DNA of 64,000 nucleotides, taken from positions 49,252,758-49,316,757 of the forward strand of contig OX485805.1 of NCBI GenBank assembly GCA_950295325.1, in the 5' to 3' direction. Shown piece after piece: positions 33,301 through 46,086 of this stretch. The notes beneath the pieces are model-generated. The model was not told the DNA's origin. It worked only from the letters and a program-made list of their open reading frames with translations, and searched no databases. The position numbers were made by a program, and so were the translations under genes. The DNA comes from Polytrichum commune. Lineage: Eukaryota > Streptophyta > Polytrichopsida > Polytrichales > Polytrichaceae. Numbering within the stretch: position 1 is the stretch's first letter; every line of letters starts with the position of its first letter.

Positions 33301-33600
33301 TTCAGGGTGTTTTCCACATAATTATTTTAGATGGATGATTGATGCGATGGGCAACTACCAACACCCCAAGCATGAGAATTTTTTCTCCTTCTGAGACAAA
33401 CAAAACTGTAATATTTGTTTCATTGCCAAAAAGCAAATCAAGGCCACTTGGACCCAAAAAGAGAGAGCAAGGAAACTCTCTTGGGTGCACCCGGTGGAGC
33501 CATGATATAGGGTATACTAGTCCATACAATATGTTGCAACATGGTCCATTTTCACTTTACACTAGGTTGATGTCCCATTAAAATTAGATTCTATAACCCA
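33301..33600 (-). mobile_element. LINE 3'-tail fragment
   Basis: On the minus strand it carries the family tail: a CCACCGGGTGCACCCAAGAGAG-type block, then TTTTTGGGTC, then TTTGGCAATGAAACAAA. No intact frame. Confidence 0.5.
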
Positions 33601-34740
33601 TGAGCCATAGTATTATAAATAACCTTTAGGTGGTTTTTAAGGACCCTTTAATTTTTGTGGTCAAGGCTTTGGGTATGTGTGTAAAGCAGCCTTTAGTGAC
33701 CTTCTAGAAACTTCAAAAAACCTCGCAACATGTCTCTCTTTCAACTTAAATCAAAACCAAGTAATTTGATTGCACCTATCTAATCTTGAGACCTAACAAA
33801 ATCTCCAATGTGCCGAGTGGGAGGGAGGAGGGGTCGAATGAAGACATGATGTGGCTCTTTGGTGGCTTCCCTTTTAAAGAGAGCCCATGGGGTTTGCCCA
33901 TGCAAGCGAGAGTTAATCAAGATGAGTTAAATGAGTTGTCATGGATCTTCAATAATTGTATTGAGACAGGGTCGTAGGCAAATATATTTCTAGCACTAGA
34001 AGAAAACTTTCCTATTTCAATCATCCTTTTGTTTATCGCAATTAAAGGGAGGAAATTGCATAAACTAATCATTTTGATTACCAACCACACATTTTTAGTT
34101 GAGTTTTTGCACAATTGATAACCAAAAACCTCTAGTTGACAACCAAAACAACTCATTTATGCATTTTCTCACCACTAGCTACAAAGACCGAATTGCAAAG
34201 AATGGTTGTAATGGATATTAAGGTTTCTTAGTGTAAGAATCCATTTCCAAGTTTTAGTTTGAGGGTATTAAACTGTAGATAACTTCAGTAGATTTTCAGT
34301 ATTTTCATTGTGAAGGTGCTATTTCAAAAGGGTCAGGGTCACATGACATTGTTGTGCAAACAGAATAGTATCAATTTTTTTTTATGTCCACACCTTGCCC
34401 TACCTTCGAAGGTGTGTTGTAGCATGTAGATATACCTTTATGCCAATCTTGGTCTACACCCTTTCCATGGATTCACCTTATCAACATGTATGATGTTGAT
34501 GTTGATGTTGGTCTCAATAATACTCACTCATGAAGATTTAAATGAGGTGGAAATGCCTAATTTGGTTACTTATCTTAATCGAACACTCATATTTGAGTGG
34601 TATGTGGTTTGGTGTGGTTCCAAGATTGCACACAAAAAGAAGACATGTGTTCAAAAGAGATTGAAATGTCTGCTTAAATTATAATAATCATTTTAGGTCA
34701 ATAACCAACATCATTGGGGGACCTATATGACCATTTATTG
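33601..34740. other. AT-rich non-coding region
   Basis: No gene seen. Confidence 0.4.
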
Positions 34741-34744
34741 TCAG

Positions 34745-35590
34745 GCTTACATCACACTTGCTATTTGACACGGACAACCATTACAACATGACCCCATTTA
34801 TATGTGTCAAGTCCAATCTACATTGGACTCGACCCCAAGGGGTGGACTCTTCATTGGAAGCCTACATGACGTGCATAGGTCATTATGAAATTAAACTCCC
34901 TATATATGCAAAGTTTATAAAGAAAACAAGTGTATACATACTGATGGTATGCTAGAAAATGGACTTATGTAAAAATACTGAGCTTTTTCAATTTAATGTG
35001 ATAAAGGCCTCCACTACATATACAAAATATAAATCATGAATAAGTATTCCTTTATTACATGTAAAATTCATATTCACTTTCTAATGAGAAAGTCATTGAA
35101 CATTTATTTCGTTCATAGCATGTAACCCAATGACTGCATCAAACCAACAAAGATAAGAGCACATAACTTAGCCGCAATCCAGAGAGAAAAACTCAAGGAA
35201 GTCCATGAGCACTCCATGAACCTCTAGTTTGTCCTAAAACCAAAATGTGCACCCTCACAAGGGAGTCATTGAGAACGTATACCATATAACAATAATGGAT
35301 GAATGTGAATTGGATGAACTAACATGTTTATTGTCAAAAAAATCACTAAACCTTAGGGCTCTGTTTTGTATAGCTACCTTTACTTCAAAAAAAAATTATA
35401 ACTTTCTTAATTGTATGCAGTATAGAAAATTAATACCTCTCCCTTATGTATAGTATGTACGCTAATGCCTCAAATAATACCCCTTCTTACACTCACGTTA
35501 ATTTGTATGTGGTATGAAGAGTCCACCCCCCGGGGACTCGACACATGTGAATGGGAACATACCACAATGACCATCCATGTCAAATGACAA
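34745..35590. repeat. inverted-repeat-bounded region (about 845 bp)
   Basis: About 34763-34860 and 35508-35590 are diverged inverted copies sharing GGGGTGGACTCTTCAT, a GTGTCAAGTCC-like block and ACATGGATGGTCATTG-like sequence. It may be a decayed element related to the 9340-9825 repeat. Confidence 0.45.
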
Positions 35591-36340
35591 GACTTTTGTT
35601 CTAGGACCACGCTTTGAAAGGATTTTTTTCAGGATTGCTCTTGAAAGTAGGCCAAGAAAAATATGCAGTAGGCCCAAGGAGTCCATCCATAGATATTAAT
35701 TAAAATTATATTCTAAATATATTCATGCTTAATTCAAAATGTGATTGTCGAAGCTACCATAACTATTCTGTAATAAATTTTCTAATATATAAAAAATTTC
35801 ATTGTGGAGTAAATGAAGTTGAATTTTCTAATTCATGCCCTATAAATAGATCTTGAATGCTCATGTTATTTTTGTTTGTGTGTGAAAGGTTGAGCAAGAG
35901 ATTCTAGAGTTAAGGCCTACTTGGTCCCACTTTGCCCTCTTGTTACCACCTTATGTTTTCTCTCTTTCTTAATGGAGGTTCTTAATTGTATGTTGTCCCT
36001 TTCATTTCCCCCTTCATTTAGACATTTAATCAAGAGGGCAAGGTGCATATATGGTTAGCTAAAGATGTATGGTAATTCCTTGAATAGATAGCTCAAGATG
36101 TCAAAAACATGTTTAGACTAGGCTTGTCTCCTTAACCAAACCTTACCTATGCTATCCCTAGAAATAGTTAACTCATTAGCTATGGGTTCAAGACCCTTAT
36201 GTGCAGAATGGCATTTCTAGGCGACTTCAAGATGCAAGACACACGGAATTACTTTATATAGCCATTTTCTTTAAGATTTATAGCAATTCATTTCATTTGT
36301 AACCTTTTTTCATTTTTCCTTTTGAGGCAAACTATACAAG
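35591..36340. other. AT-rich non-coding region
   Basis: Nothing supported. Confidence 0.4.
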
Positions 36341-37075
36341 TTTCACTATATCGTCAAAACATACACAAGGCCATAAGGCTTGAAAAAGAAGAGCGGATAA
36401 CCCCTTTTGGGTACACTTGGTGAACCACAAGACCAACTTTCAAGAAGATGTAAAAATCTAGTAAGCATGATTAAGTAAGCCAGTTTTGGGCGTCCGATTG
36501 TCCCACATGATTTAAGAATTTGACTTGTGGAAGAAAAGGTTGATGTTGTTGCCCTATGTATCATCAAATTGAGCAAGGGCAACATCATAGATTCTCGGGG
36601 GGGGGGGGGTAGTCATTGGTTGGAGTAGCAATATACGTGTGAACAAATGATAGGGTATTTTAAAAACATGGGGACAAAAAATTATAAATGAACTTAAGAG
36701 TAATATAGGGTATCAAAAATGGCACTACACATCTTTAAAGTACTATAGGGTATGGAATAATAGGTAATTTGGAATTATAAGTAATGCAAGCCATTTTTCT
36801 ATTAACCCAAAGTAGAAAATTTTATAATGATAGCATGTGAAAAAAAAAAAATTTTGAAAGTAATACCCCCTTATAAAATAGTGGTCGTTTGCACCTATAT
36901 CCTTAACTTTTTAACACATTGCCCCCCCCCCCCCCCCGAGCATAGATTGTCTCTTTTTTTCAGAGTATGAGAGTTTTTTCCCAAGCAATTTTAAGATAGT
37001 CAAGAAGACCTTGCACTAAATCACCTTGCTAGCATCCCATCTAGTGTTGCAACAACCTTGATATCATAGTATGCA
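36341..37075 (-). mobile_element. LINE 3' fragment split by a MITE
   Basis: The minus strand carries the LINE zf-RVT end (a GATGGGATGCTAGCAAGGTG block near 37040) and the tail (CACCAAGTGTACCCAAAAGG, then GGCCTTGTGTATG). It is interrupted at 36594-36940 by the oligo-G MITE. Confidence 0.5.
36594..36940 (+). mobile_element. oligo-G-ended hAT-like MITE, copy 2
   Basis: 347 bp, starting CTCGGGGGGGGG and ending CCCCCGAG. The perfect 8-bp duplication CATAGATT flanks it (36586-36593 and 36941-36948). It is nearly identical inside to copy 1. Confidence 0.9.
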
Positions 37076-38740
37076 GTTGAATGTGGACATACTATAGTTA
37101 TGTTTATATAGCACTAGAATGATATAGGTAAAATACTTGATTTTCCACATGCTATAACCAACAACATGTTTATTGGGTGGCCATAGTCTAAAGCCATAAT
37201 TTGGTAATATGTCGATGCTTTCCTCATCCTCAAGGAATTACCAAACTTGTAGTCTACCAAACATTCAGCTAAGATATTTTCTCATCATTATCAAACATGA
37301 ACAAGAGTTGTCATTGGCCAAAGAATTAAAAACTTAAAAACAAAAAATAAACGTATGTATTCTTGCACTGACATGAATATGAACCCACTTTCTCTAAGCT
37401 TGTTGGCCAAATATATTACAAATTATGAATAAATGTGAATATAGATTGGTTTTCATACCAAGGAGTCTATTGGCCAAAGAGTCCACCAAAGATTTTGATA
37501 AAGGTCAATGTCCATTTTAGTTTCACAAACATTGTAGTTTGTTCAAAGGGAGAATGTAAGGCCAACAATTCACCAATTGAATATTCTGAGAGTGCTACAC
37601 TAAATATGATATTTGGTGTCACAATGCTATACATTTTAACAATGCTATTGACGTAATTTTTTACCAAGTAAATGTTTTTATGTTCTAATGTCCAACAACC
37701 AATTTAACATTTGTTGACAAAATATGAGATTTACAATAAATAGATATAGCATTGCATAACTCCAAATAGTAAGTGACACTATATACATTATTTAATGTAC
37801 CAAGTTGAGGTCCCACAAATTTGGCTTTTCTTCTTCTTCCCATGATGTAGTAAAACAAAGAGCCCATACTTGCCAATCTACAAAGCAAATTTATGTACCA
37901 TGGAGACTTTAAAACTTAACCCTAATTTAAGTGTTTAAGAAAAATTTGGCATACACAAAAATTAAGTTAAATTCAACTAAGTATGTAAGTATGAGGCCTT
38001 GAACTAAAAGGTAATACTCCTTGGACTCAAGCTACCTTCTTACCATATTTGTTGTAGTTGGTATATAGGTGAATGCATGGTATCAATTATGGTATTAAAG
38101 AAGCCTACCCAACTAGTAAGTAATAGTAGTCAAGTACTTGATGGGTACTAGAAGATGAGAAAATCTTAGTCTGCCTAAGTCATTATTCAATGGGTCAAAG
38201 ACAAGTTTTAACAATCTCATACTCAAGCGATTTTACCTAGTTATCATGCTTTCTTAATGATATATAATTCTATCTATTGTCAAAGCCAAACATATTTTCA
38301 CATATGCATACCCTAATAAAAATAAAAAATCCTTATTACAAATTTCAAAATTCATTTTAGAACGTCAAGTATGTATTTGTCGGTGTAGTTGATCATGCTT
38401 AGGTGTCACCATGGGGAGGTCACTTTCAAAATTTTATTAAACCACATGAGAAAAAATATAGGGTACTTTCAATTCAAGGGAGAAGAAATTCATGTCAAAT
38501 TTCTCATATTTGATAAATGCTACAATATACAAACAAAATAGAGTTTATAAAATAAATTCATGGTGTAATTACATTTACGTGAAGGGTCTTTAAATATTCT
38601 TCAACGTACCATTTCTATACTAATAGGTTGCCAATTACTCAAGAAATTTAGATAAATGTCCCATCTTAAATAAACCCCTGACATCACATGATTTACATAA
38701 GTGTATAGATTGTGATATCCCCAGGGATATCATACATTTA
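37076..38740. other. AT-rich non-coding region
   Basis: No gene seen; short frames only. Confidence 0.4.
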
Positions 38741-39640
38741 GATTGTTTGGTTTCAGCATGTGCACCCTAAAGAATTGCCCTCTCATTGCCCTTTGTGTTC
38801 GTGGCCTTCCATATGTTTTGGCAATGAAACAAAGTATTTAATTCATAATATTATATATTTATATATTGATTTTGAAATCCCCTCCTTTCCTTTTTGGGGT
38901 CTTGGTGGCCTTGTATGTTATCTAGCAATTGAATTAAAAACATGTTTGATTTTTTCTCCACTATTTAAATCATTAATACTTAAATAAATAAATAAGACCC
39001 CAAAATTCCTCATCATATATACATGCAAGATATCAATAAAACAGGTAATATTTACCCAACACTGGTTCTAACTTCTCTCCTCTTTCTTTTTTGAGATAAC
39101 AAAACAAGTTCATTTGAATGCCAAAAACAATACTAGGATGTCGGGACCCAACATGGAGAGAGGGGCATCTCTCGAGAGTGCGCATGTTGGAACCAAACCA
39201 CCCAAAGAACAACTCAAGAAGTGTCAACATACACCAAGTAAACGTAATTAACTACACCAACATCCAGCACGTGAATATACCAAAAGATTTTAGAGTCCGT
39301 ATGGAAGTAGAGAAGGACATATTCTCCCCACAAAGTGTCAAACGCATTCATTGTCTCCCCATAGCCCTCGACCTCTTCAACCTTCTTAACTAAACGTCTT
39401 GATTGACTCCGCTCTCACATATTCAAGAAGCCTTTGCCAAATTGTTTGATGTACCTTTGTGTTATCCCACCTAGTGCTATTGAAGGTGAGATCATTACAC
39501 TTGCTCAAAATGGTCCATATATAAGGTCATCCCTCTTACGATAAAATCAACAAAATTCCCCAAGTAATATAATCAATCCCAAAACCGCCATGGCATTACG
39601 GTAGACACTATTTAAGAGCGAAAAAGTCTGAAAAGTTGAT
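38741..39640. mobile_element. LINE 3' fragments, both strands
   Basis: 38755-38840 (plus) carries the tail block ending TTTTGGCAATGAAACAAA. 39070-39560 (minus) carries a tail-like and zf-RVT-like block (ACAATTTGGCAAAGGCTTCT, with codons for IWQRLLEY). Both are frame-broken. Confidence 0.45.
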
Positions 39641-40065
39641 ACTACCTCTAACATGAACCCACTACACTAAACATTGTAGTAAGCGTCACTTACGATACGA
39701 AATCACGCTAAGCTATAATTACTTACCCTACAATATCTCATTTTTCTCACCAACAAAGGTCAAACTAGTTGTTCGGACATGATTATAGAACATTCGCATC
39801 TTCCACTTGGTTAAAGATTACATTTAACGGTCAAAAGATTTAGCATTGTGTAACCCCGAATTAGTAAGTGACGGTAAATACAATTATAATTAGTGTAGAA
39901 TTCTAGAGTCGCAAGCCCAATTGCCAACTAGGTACTAGGGAAGGTTGGTGCAATCTTATAAATGGGAACATGCAAGTTACCGCATTCGTGACTATAAAGG
40001 TAGATATATAGTGCTCTAGATATATAGTTGATCTTTAAAGGTGGGTAACAATTTCTTGGTGCCTG
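39641..40065. other. non-coding region
   Basis: Nothing supported. Confidence 0.4.
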
Positions 40066-41777
40066 TACACCCTAACCTTGATAATATCACACTTGTTAAT
40101 AGAACACCTTGATATTGTCACCTAAAAGTTTGAAACCGATTTCCATAGTGTAAAACTCCCTCGTTATTATCACTATCACCCTTGATAATGTCACATTTTT
40201 TTTTCAAAATTTGTAGTGTAAGTGTGATAATAACAAGTAACATGGATGAAAAAAGGCCGGATGGACAACAAATTCTATGGATGACAAATTCTACAGACGG
40301 AGTCGGAGTTGCATTGGCCATGGCAAAGATCCCATTCATATTGAAGAAATATGATCCAGAAGACATCTTCAATTTTGATGAGACAGGTTTGTATTATAGA
40401 GCCTCTCCTTATAAGACTTTGAATATTGGGAAGGCGAAAGGAAATAAGAAAAAGAAGGACCGTGTGACATTGGGGCTTTGCACTAATATCTCAGGGAAGG
40501 AGCGATTGAAGCTTGTTTTCATTCACAAAGCAGCGCGTCCCAGATGTTTTCCTCAGAATTTTGATCCAAATAGGACAGTACACTATTATTCTAACAATTC
40601 AGCCTGGATGAATGGTGATGTTTTTACACATTGGGTGAAGAGTGAGAACCGAAGAATGGCATTGAAAGACAAAAATATTTGCATTATTATGGATAATGCA
40701 GGAAGCCATGATATTCATGGTGAGGTCAAGAAAGTTATAGATGGGTTTAATGCTTTTGTACTCTCCCATATCACTATATTGTTCCTTCCACCAAATGTGA
40801 CTTAAGTTGTTCAGCCTTTGGATCAAGGAGTGATTGTAGCATTCAAAATGTGCTATAAGCGCAAGCTTGTTGCCTGGACTTTGCAACAAATTGATAACAA
40901 CTCAAATGAAGATTTGGGGAAATTGAATGTTGATGTATTTCAAGCTATGCTATGGTGTGTGGCGGCATGGCATGAATTAGATGATCAAACCATTAGAAAT
41001 TGTTGGAGAAAGTTTGCCATATTGCCTACAAAGTGGAATGCAGATATAAACAATCTTGATGAACGTATGAAGTCCAAAATAAAGGAAGCAACTTTGGAAT
41101 TGGGTAGACTCATCGCCGCATTAAATTTGGGTTTGGATGTTGAAGGCAAGCCTGTAGAAAAGCTTTGTCCTTTGGAGTACATAAACATGGAAGGTGAAGA
41201 TGATTTTGAGGTGGAATTTTCTACTGAGGAGCTTGTGCAATTAGTGCAAGATGGCGAACATGTTCTTGATTCCATGGAAGTGGACCCATTGATTGTTGAT
41301 AGCAGTGATGATGAGTCTAAAGTAGTGAAGCTAAGCGATGCACAAAATATATGCTAAAGATATTTTGAATTTTATGGCTAGCCAAGGTTCTCAGATTTTC
41401 AGCACTCATGAGTTGTTAGAAATGGAAAAAATCCATGACAAACTCATTAGAATTGGTGTTGCACATTTAACATCAACAAAACAATGTGACATTAGAAGCT
41501 TCTTTGTCTCTAGTGAGAGGTCTTTACCTGATCTCAATGACACATTATGATGTGCTCTTGTTGTTATTCACAATTTTGAATTAGATTTTACATTCAAAAA
41601 CATTGAAGTCTCGTATTTGTTATTTTTTTAAAATTGTTATTATATTTTGATTTTCTACATATTTTTTGATAATATCACATTATGCACAAAATGTGACATT
41701 ATCAAGTATGTCACACCTTGTTTATATCACACTTTTTGGTGAAACGGAGGGTGTGACATTATCAAGGTTAGGGTGTA
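40066..41777 (+). mobile_element. pogo/Tigger-like DNA transposon, decayed
   Basis: 1.71 kb bounded by TA. The left end is TACACCCTAACCTTGATAAT and the right end reads the same on the other strand for over 20 bases. Related TTGATAATGTCAC motifs recur inside each end (40115, 40185, 41685, 41745), as expected of transposase binding sites. It holds a broken DDD transposase. The element looks short for an autonomous pogo transposon because the N-terminal coding region is missing. Confidence 0.85.
40182..41550 (+). pseudogene. pogo/Tigger transposase, N-terminally truncated
   Basis: DDE_1-family catalytic core. First Asp in IFNFDETGLYYR, second in IIMDNAGSH, third in VVQPLDQGVI, preceded by LFLPPNVT. 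The usual N-terminal CENP-B/Tc5-type HTH domains are absent, since the frame begins close to the catalytic core. A TAA at 40803-40805 sits between NVT and VVQPLDQ, where CAA or a Ser codon is expected; the same frame continues after it. A frameshift near 41340-41357 moves the C-terminus (IYAKDILNFMASQG) to another frame that ends at 41550. It cannot make a working transposase. Confidence 0.85.
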
Positions 41778-42110
41778 TGAAAGTTAGTTATATAACTGCC
41801 ACCTTTCTGAACTTAAGGCTTTATGTCAGCAGACATTCCCCACGTATGATGTGTAATCAATTAATCACACGTACACTTGTAACAGCTTTGGACAAAAAGG
41901 CTCTCGGGCCCGATTGGGATCGTTCAATCTAATCTGCATGGCAGTTATTTTCTCGTTGCGTGTTGATTGGACAGCAGCTTCTCATCTGCATGGGGCGTGT
42001 GAGATTGGAGTTCATCTGGGCCGTCCGATTTCAGGGTTCATGCGAGCGCACCCATTGGTTGTTATTTGCATGGGCCACTAAGCTTGGGTGATTTCTTAAA
42101 ACCTTCAGTG
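41778..42110. other. non-coding region
   Basis: Nothing supported. Confidence 0.4.
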
Positions 42111-42340
42111 TGATGAATGGGGAGACCTGGCTGCTAGTTGCAGATGACCCGGTTGAGGTTGAGAAATAATCGGGTCTAGTTCAAGATTTCAGGAAAATTG
42201 ACGAATCGTTTTAGAAGAATTCTAATCGAGTCGACCTCAAATTAGTGAAACAAAGACCGAAAGGTCGCAACAAGTAACCGGTTGGACTTGGAAACACTAG
42301 GATTTTGATCGATCATGCGTAAAAACCTCCTCGGATGTTG
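42111..42340 (+). mobile_element. small hAT-like MITE (GGGGAGA family)
   Basis: 230 bp, start TGATGAATGGGGAGA, end CTCCTCGGATGTTG. It is flanked by CTTCAGTG and CTTCAATG, an 8-bp duplication with one change. Confidence 0.65.
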
Positions 42341-42392
42341 CTTCAATGTGTTCTTATTTGGAGACACACAAAACGAGTTTAATATTCCAATC

Positions 42393-42625
42393 CAATGATC
42401 GGGGAGAACCGGCAGTTAGTTATAAATGAACCGGTTGAGTTTGAAAAATAACCGGTTGAAGTTCAAGACTGCAGGAAAATTGCCGATCGTTTTAGAGGAA
42501 TTTATAGAATATACCCCCAACTTAATAAAGGAAAACCGAAGGATGTCAACATGTAACCGGTTGGACTTGGTCAAACACTAGGATCTCAACCGATTATGCA
42601 TGCCCAAAAATCTCCCCGATTACTG
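42393..42625 (+). mobile_element. small hAT-like MITE (GGGGAGA family), best copy
   Basis: 233 bp. CAATGATCGGGGAGA at the left and TCTCCCCGATTACTG at the right are inverted. The perfect 8-bp duplication TTCCAATC flanks it (42385-42392 and 42626-42633). It lies about 50 bp from another family member. Confidence 0.8.
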
Positions 42626-42639
42626 TTCCAATCATCAAG

Positions 42640-43260
42640 GAGCATACCATGTCATTGGGATAGAAAGAAAAAGAGTAGAGGACCTCTTTTGGGTGCACCT
42701 AGTGGAACCACACAACTCCAAGATGGAAAAGTAAACTAAGCATGATCAATTAATGAACCAACGTCAAGCGTCATTATAGTATTGTAAGGATTTTCTTAGT
42801 ATTTGATGTATGTCGTAAATTTATGTCTTGTCCCACACAATGCGAGCATAATCAAGGAGACCTTGCCAAATGTTTTGGTGACCTTTCTTCACATCCCATC
42901 TTGTGTTGTTGGAGGTAGGGTGATTCCAAATAGTCACACAAGGTGATCCCCCTAAAGAGTAACCAAATTCTAGTATATTTGCTATGAGATGAGGGGATAT
43001 TCTTCGCAAAGATCCCATGGAGTCCGTTAAGGGCTCATTTTGATTAGGTCTAGCCTTCATGGAATTAAGAATGCTAGCCTGAACTCTTTTAGCATTCCCC
43101 AAAACCAATGTGCAATGGTTTTCCAAGATATCACATGCGCACATGGGACACTTGTCATTAGTATGAGTATATTTGGCTATCCAAGACTTGATGGCCACTG
43201 CTTTGTGCCAAAGGACCCATGTGAAGACCCCCTTTAAACATATGCTATAGTACAACCTAC
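42640..43260 (-). mobile_element. L1-type LINE 3' fragment with zf-RVT domain
   Basis: The minus-strand frame 43255-42821 encodes a reverse-transcriptase zinc-binding region: HKAVAIKSWIAKYTHTND, KCPMCACDILEN, then NTRWDVKKGHQNIWQGLLDY. The conserved Cys residues and the W-rich end match plant L1 LINE ORF2 C-termini. The tail block (42660-42720) follows. The reverse transcriptase itself is missing. Confidence 0.7.
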
Positions 43261-43754
43261 TTTTTTAGGTCAAAAGACTAACTTTTGTAACAAATATAAT
43301 GTGCTATTTTTCTTTTGTCTCCCACAACCTCTAATGATAGGGTCGATGAAGATGTTATTCATTGTGATATTAAGGTGCATTCAAATAGAAGTCATGAAAA
43401 AAATATGCCCAAACAAATACCCTCTTAATACACATGTATACTACAAAAAAACTGAGTGTCCACTTTAAGTGGACGTTGGCTTCAAAATGTTGCATACTAA
43501 GGTCCTAAGGATCATGTATTTTTAGCCAATTAAAAAAAAAATCCACGTGGTTTCTCTTTAATTTGTAAATAAGGTCTTAACCATTTAAAAAAATCCAAAC
43601 GGGAGTATACATCATGTTGAGATGTTGTTATTTCCTTCAAAGAGAGAGACTTGTCTTGGTGGGTTTTTGGCTTAAAGATTACAATTTCAACCTTAATATT
43701 GCTACACATTTGCCATATAGTACATGAACAATAAATATCACCACTCTACTAGTC
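43261..43754. other. non-coding region
   Basis: AT-rich; nothing supported. Confidence 0.4.
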
Positions 43755-44125
43755 TCTTGGAGGAATTAGTGGTATGTTGGTTCATGTGCCAATATGCGGA
43801 GTGCATCGTCAACTCTCATAGGTATTATAGTTTAGATGACCATTGGCTACTAGCTAGGAGCTAAGACTATAATGCAAACTTGTTGTTGTTAAGCATCATG
43901 TGTGTTTAACATAATATATTGGCCTCATAGTCTTGGTCATCAAGTTGACCTCGGATTTGGTGGAGCTCACCTCCACACATAAACCCCATGTAAATGGAAG
44001 GGGCAATCATCAATAATATGCTCTATCTTGGGGCCATCTCGGGAGCCATATGGCATGCACGTGTCCCTCATCAAAGGAGCTAATGTGAGACAATAGAGGA
44101 GATCCATAACCATGTTATGGTGGCA
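43755..44125 (-). pseudogene. decayed relative of the 28228-27473 gene (3' part)
   Basis: Runs parallel to 27330-27665. Shared landmarks are AAGCATCATGTGTGT, CTCATAGTCTT, GGGCAATCAT, ATGCTCTATCT and GGAGATCCATAACCATGTT-like sequence. Indels and stops destroy the frame; only the 3' end is present. Confidence 0.6.
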
Positions 44126-45579
44126 AACACTAAAGTTTTACATGACGCTTCTAGAGTTAGGGCCTTCACTAAGTAGGAGATGGGGATTAGGAGCAAGTCA
44201 TCCCCCCACCCATTTCTCTAAAATAGTCTTATAAGAGAGTTACAACAAAAGGGGGATAGATTTTGTCAATTCTCTTGCAACATATGAAGGTAAATAAAAT
44301 GAATGGTTCTAGTATGAAATATCTTTGAAGTTGTGTAGGGCAATTATGTGGTCCATGACTCCATGAAGCTCCAAGTCCGATTATACCCAACAAGTAACTC
44401 CTCATGTTGGTATGCCACCACCATTACATGTAGTGAAGCATAACATGATGGTAAATTTATCTTGAACGCCATCATAACGTCACTTATAGGATTTTGTTAC
44501 TTTGGTATCTTTGGTCATTGTTAATTGTGTGTAGCTATTGTTGGCCTTTGGTCTATTTTTCAATGATAGAAAATAATTTGGCTTTGGATAGATGACCTAT
44601 AATCAAAACAATGTAAACAATAGATGACAATTGTTTATGGCATGTCAAAAGGCCTCGTATGAGTTTGACCTCAATGCAGTAATTGAAGAGGGGGGGGGGG
44701 GGGGTAACAAGTGTTCCACTAGAATACACCATGATGCTACTTACACGTTTGTATCCTAGGCATAAGCCATACTATTGGTTACTATATACAATTGAAACTA
44801 GAATTTTTGGTAGGTTAACTTTTGTGAATCTTGTCAACTACACTAAATTGGTGTCATGTTGGTGTGGGTGGAGAGTTTATGTGGAAAGACTAATGTGGGC
44901 AATTCTAAGGACCGTGTTTTATATTATGGTCCAAGTTCAAGAAACTTGGGATCCAAAACACCCCTTGAATGGACCCTACTTTTGGATTAGAGGTTGGACT
45001 TAAGCTTGAAGATTTGTTTCTCAAGCTAAGAGGAGTATTAGTTTTTGGGTGAGAGTTGTGGAGATGGTGATGCCATAGTTGTATCACTTCATTTTGTCAT
45101 GACTTTGGACTTAGACCCTAATGTAAACTCCTTGGGTCTCAAGTTTTGCTCTTGACTAAGTAGGATCACTTGATTTCGGAGTTTTTGGGGTCTTGGACCC
45201 AAGTAAGGAAATCCACTCCAAATGTCTAGGTATTTAAATTCACAATTAAAGTGGAGTGGTACACTAAAGTTGGTAAATATTGTGGGAAAAATCTACACTG
45301 TGATTTACCACATGCACCTTAATAGTGCATTGGTCCACAATAATACATGTTCTAAAGAGAAACAGTGTGTAATTGATATATGATATCTTTAATAGTAAAT
45401 ATCAATTCACATTCTACAATCTACAATTGACATCACATGCTAAATATCGGGCGTTGAGAAATCTGGTGAACACCCACAAAGTATTCGCCAAAGGTTATAG
45501 TATGGGAAAAAATCTTAATATTGTGGCCCACATATTTATTATTTTTAGCACATAAGTTAGTAAAATACTACTATAATAT
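44126..45579. other. AT-rich non-coding region
   Basis: Holds a G run at 44690-44705. A 107-codon frame at 44683-45003 has no recognisable domain and I do not call it. Confidence 0.4.
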
Positions 45580-46050
45580 CCATGTCTTGGGTGAGTCTCT
45601 AGATTGGATGCTAGTAAGGTGAAGCAAATGATATGGCAAGGTTGTCTTGACTATATTAGAAATGCAAGTGAATCATTTTTGCAAAGATTCAAAGAGGAAG
45701 GCTATCTATGTCGACATCATCCTTGCTAAATTTGACACTACGTGGGGCGAAAACAATCTCCCTTATCTTTTTTTTTTTTTTTTTTTTGAGACAGAAAGCC
45801 AACCGGGTCAACGCCAAAAACAATCTCCCTTATCATAAGTCAAATTGTAGGATTATGTGGAACAATCGGGTCTCCAATGTTGACTTAGTCATTCATACTT
45901 TAATTAGTTCACCTTTCTTGAGGTTTTGTGATACCATCGGGTGCATCCAAGAGATCCCCAACTCTCTATTCTCAATTTTACGGTGGCCTTGTATATTCTT
46001 TAACAATAAACTGTGGCTTGTTTCCTTGATCTCTAAAGATTTCAAAAACA
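45580..46050 (+). mobile_element. LINE 3' fragment interrupted by poly-T
   Basis: Begins with a zf-RVT remnant (GATTGGATGCTAGTAAGGTG, ATATGGCAAGGTTGTCTTGA) and ends with the tail CATCGGGTGCATCCAAGAGA, GTGGCCTTGTATATTC. A T run of about 18 bases (45770-45787) and the duplicated phrase AACAATCTCCCTTATC on either side (45753 and 45820) suggest a short retro-insert at 45769-45820. Confidence 0.5.
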
Positions 46051-46054
46051 ATCA

Positions 46055-46086
<32 letters not shown>

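Noticed and set aside
44683-44705. G run as another oligo-G MITE
   Set aside because: No matching right end or internal sequence follows.
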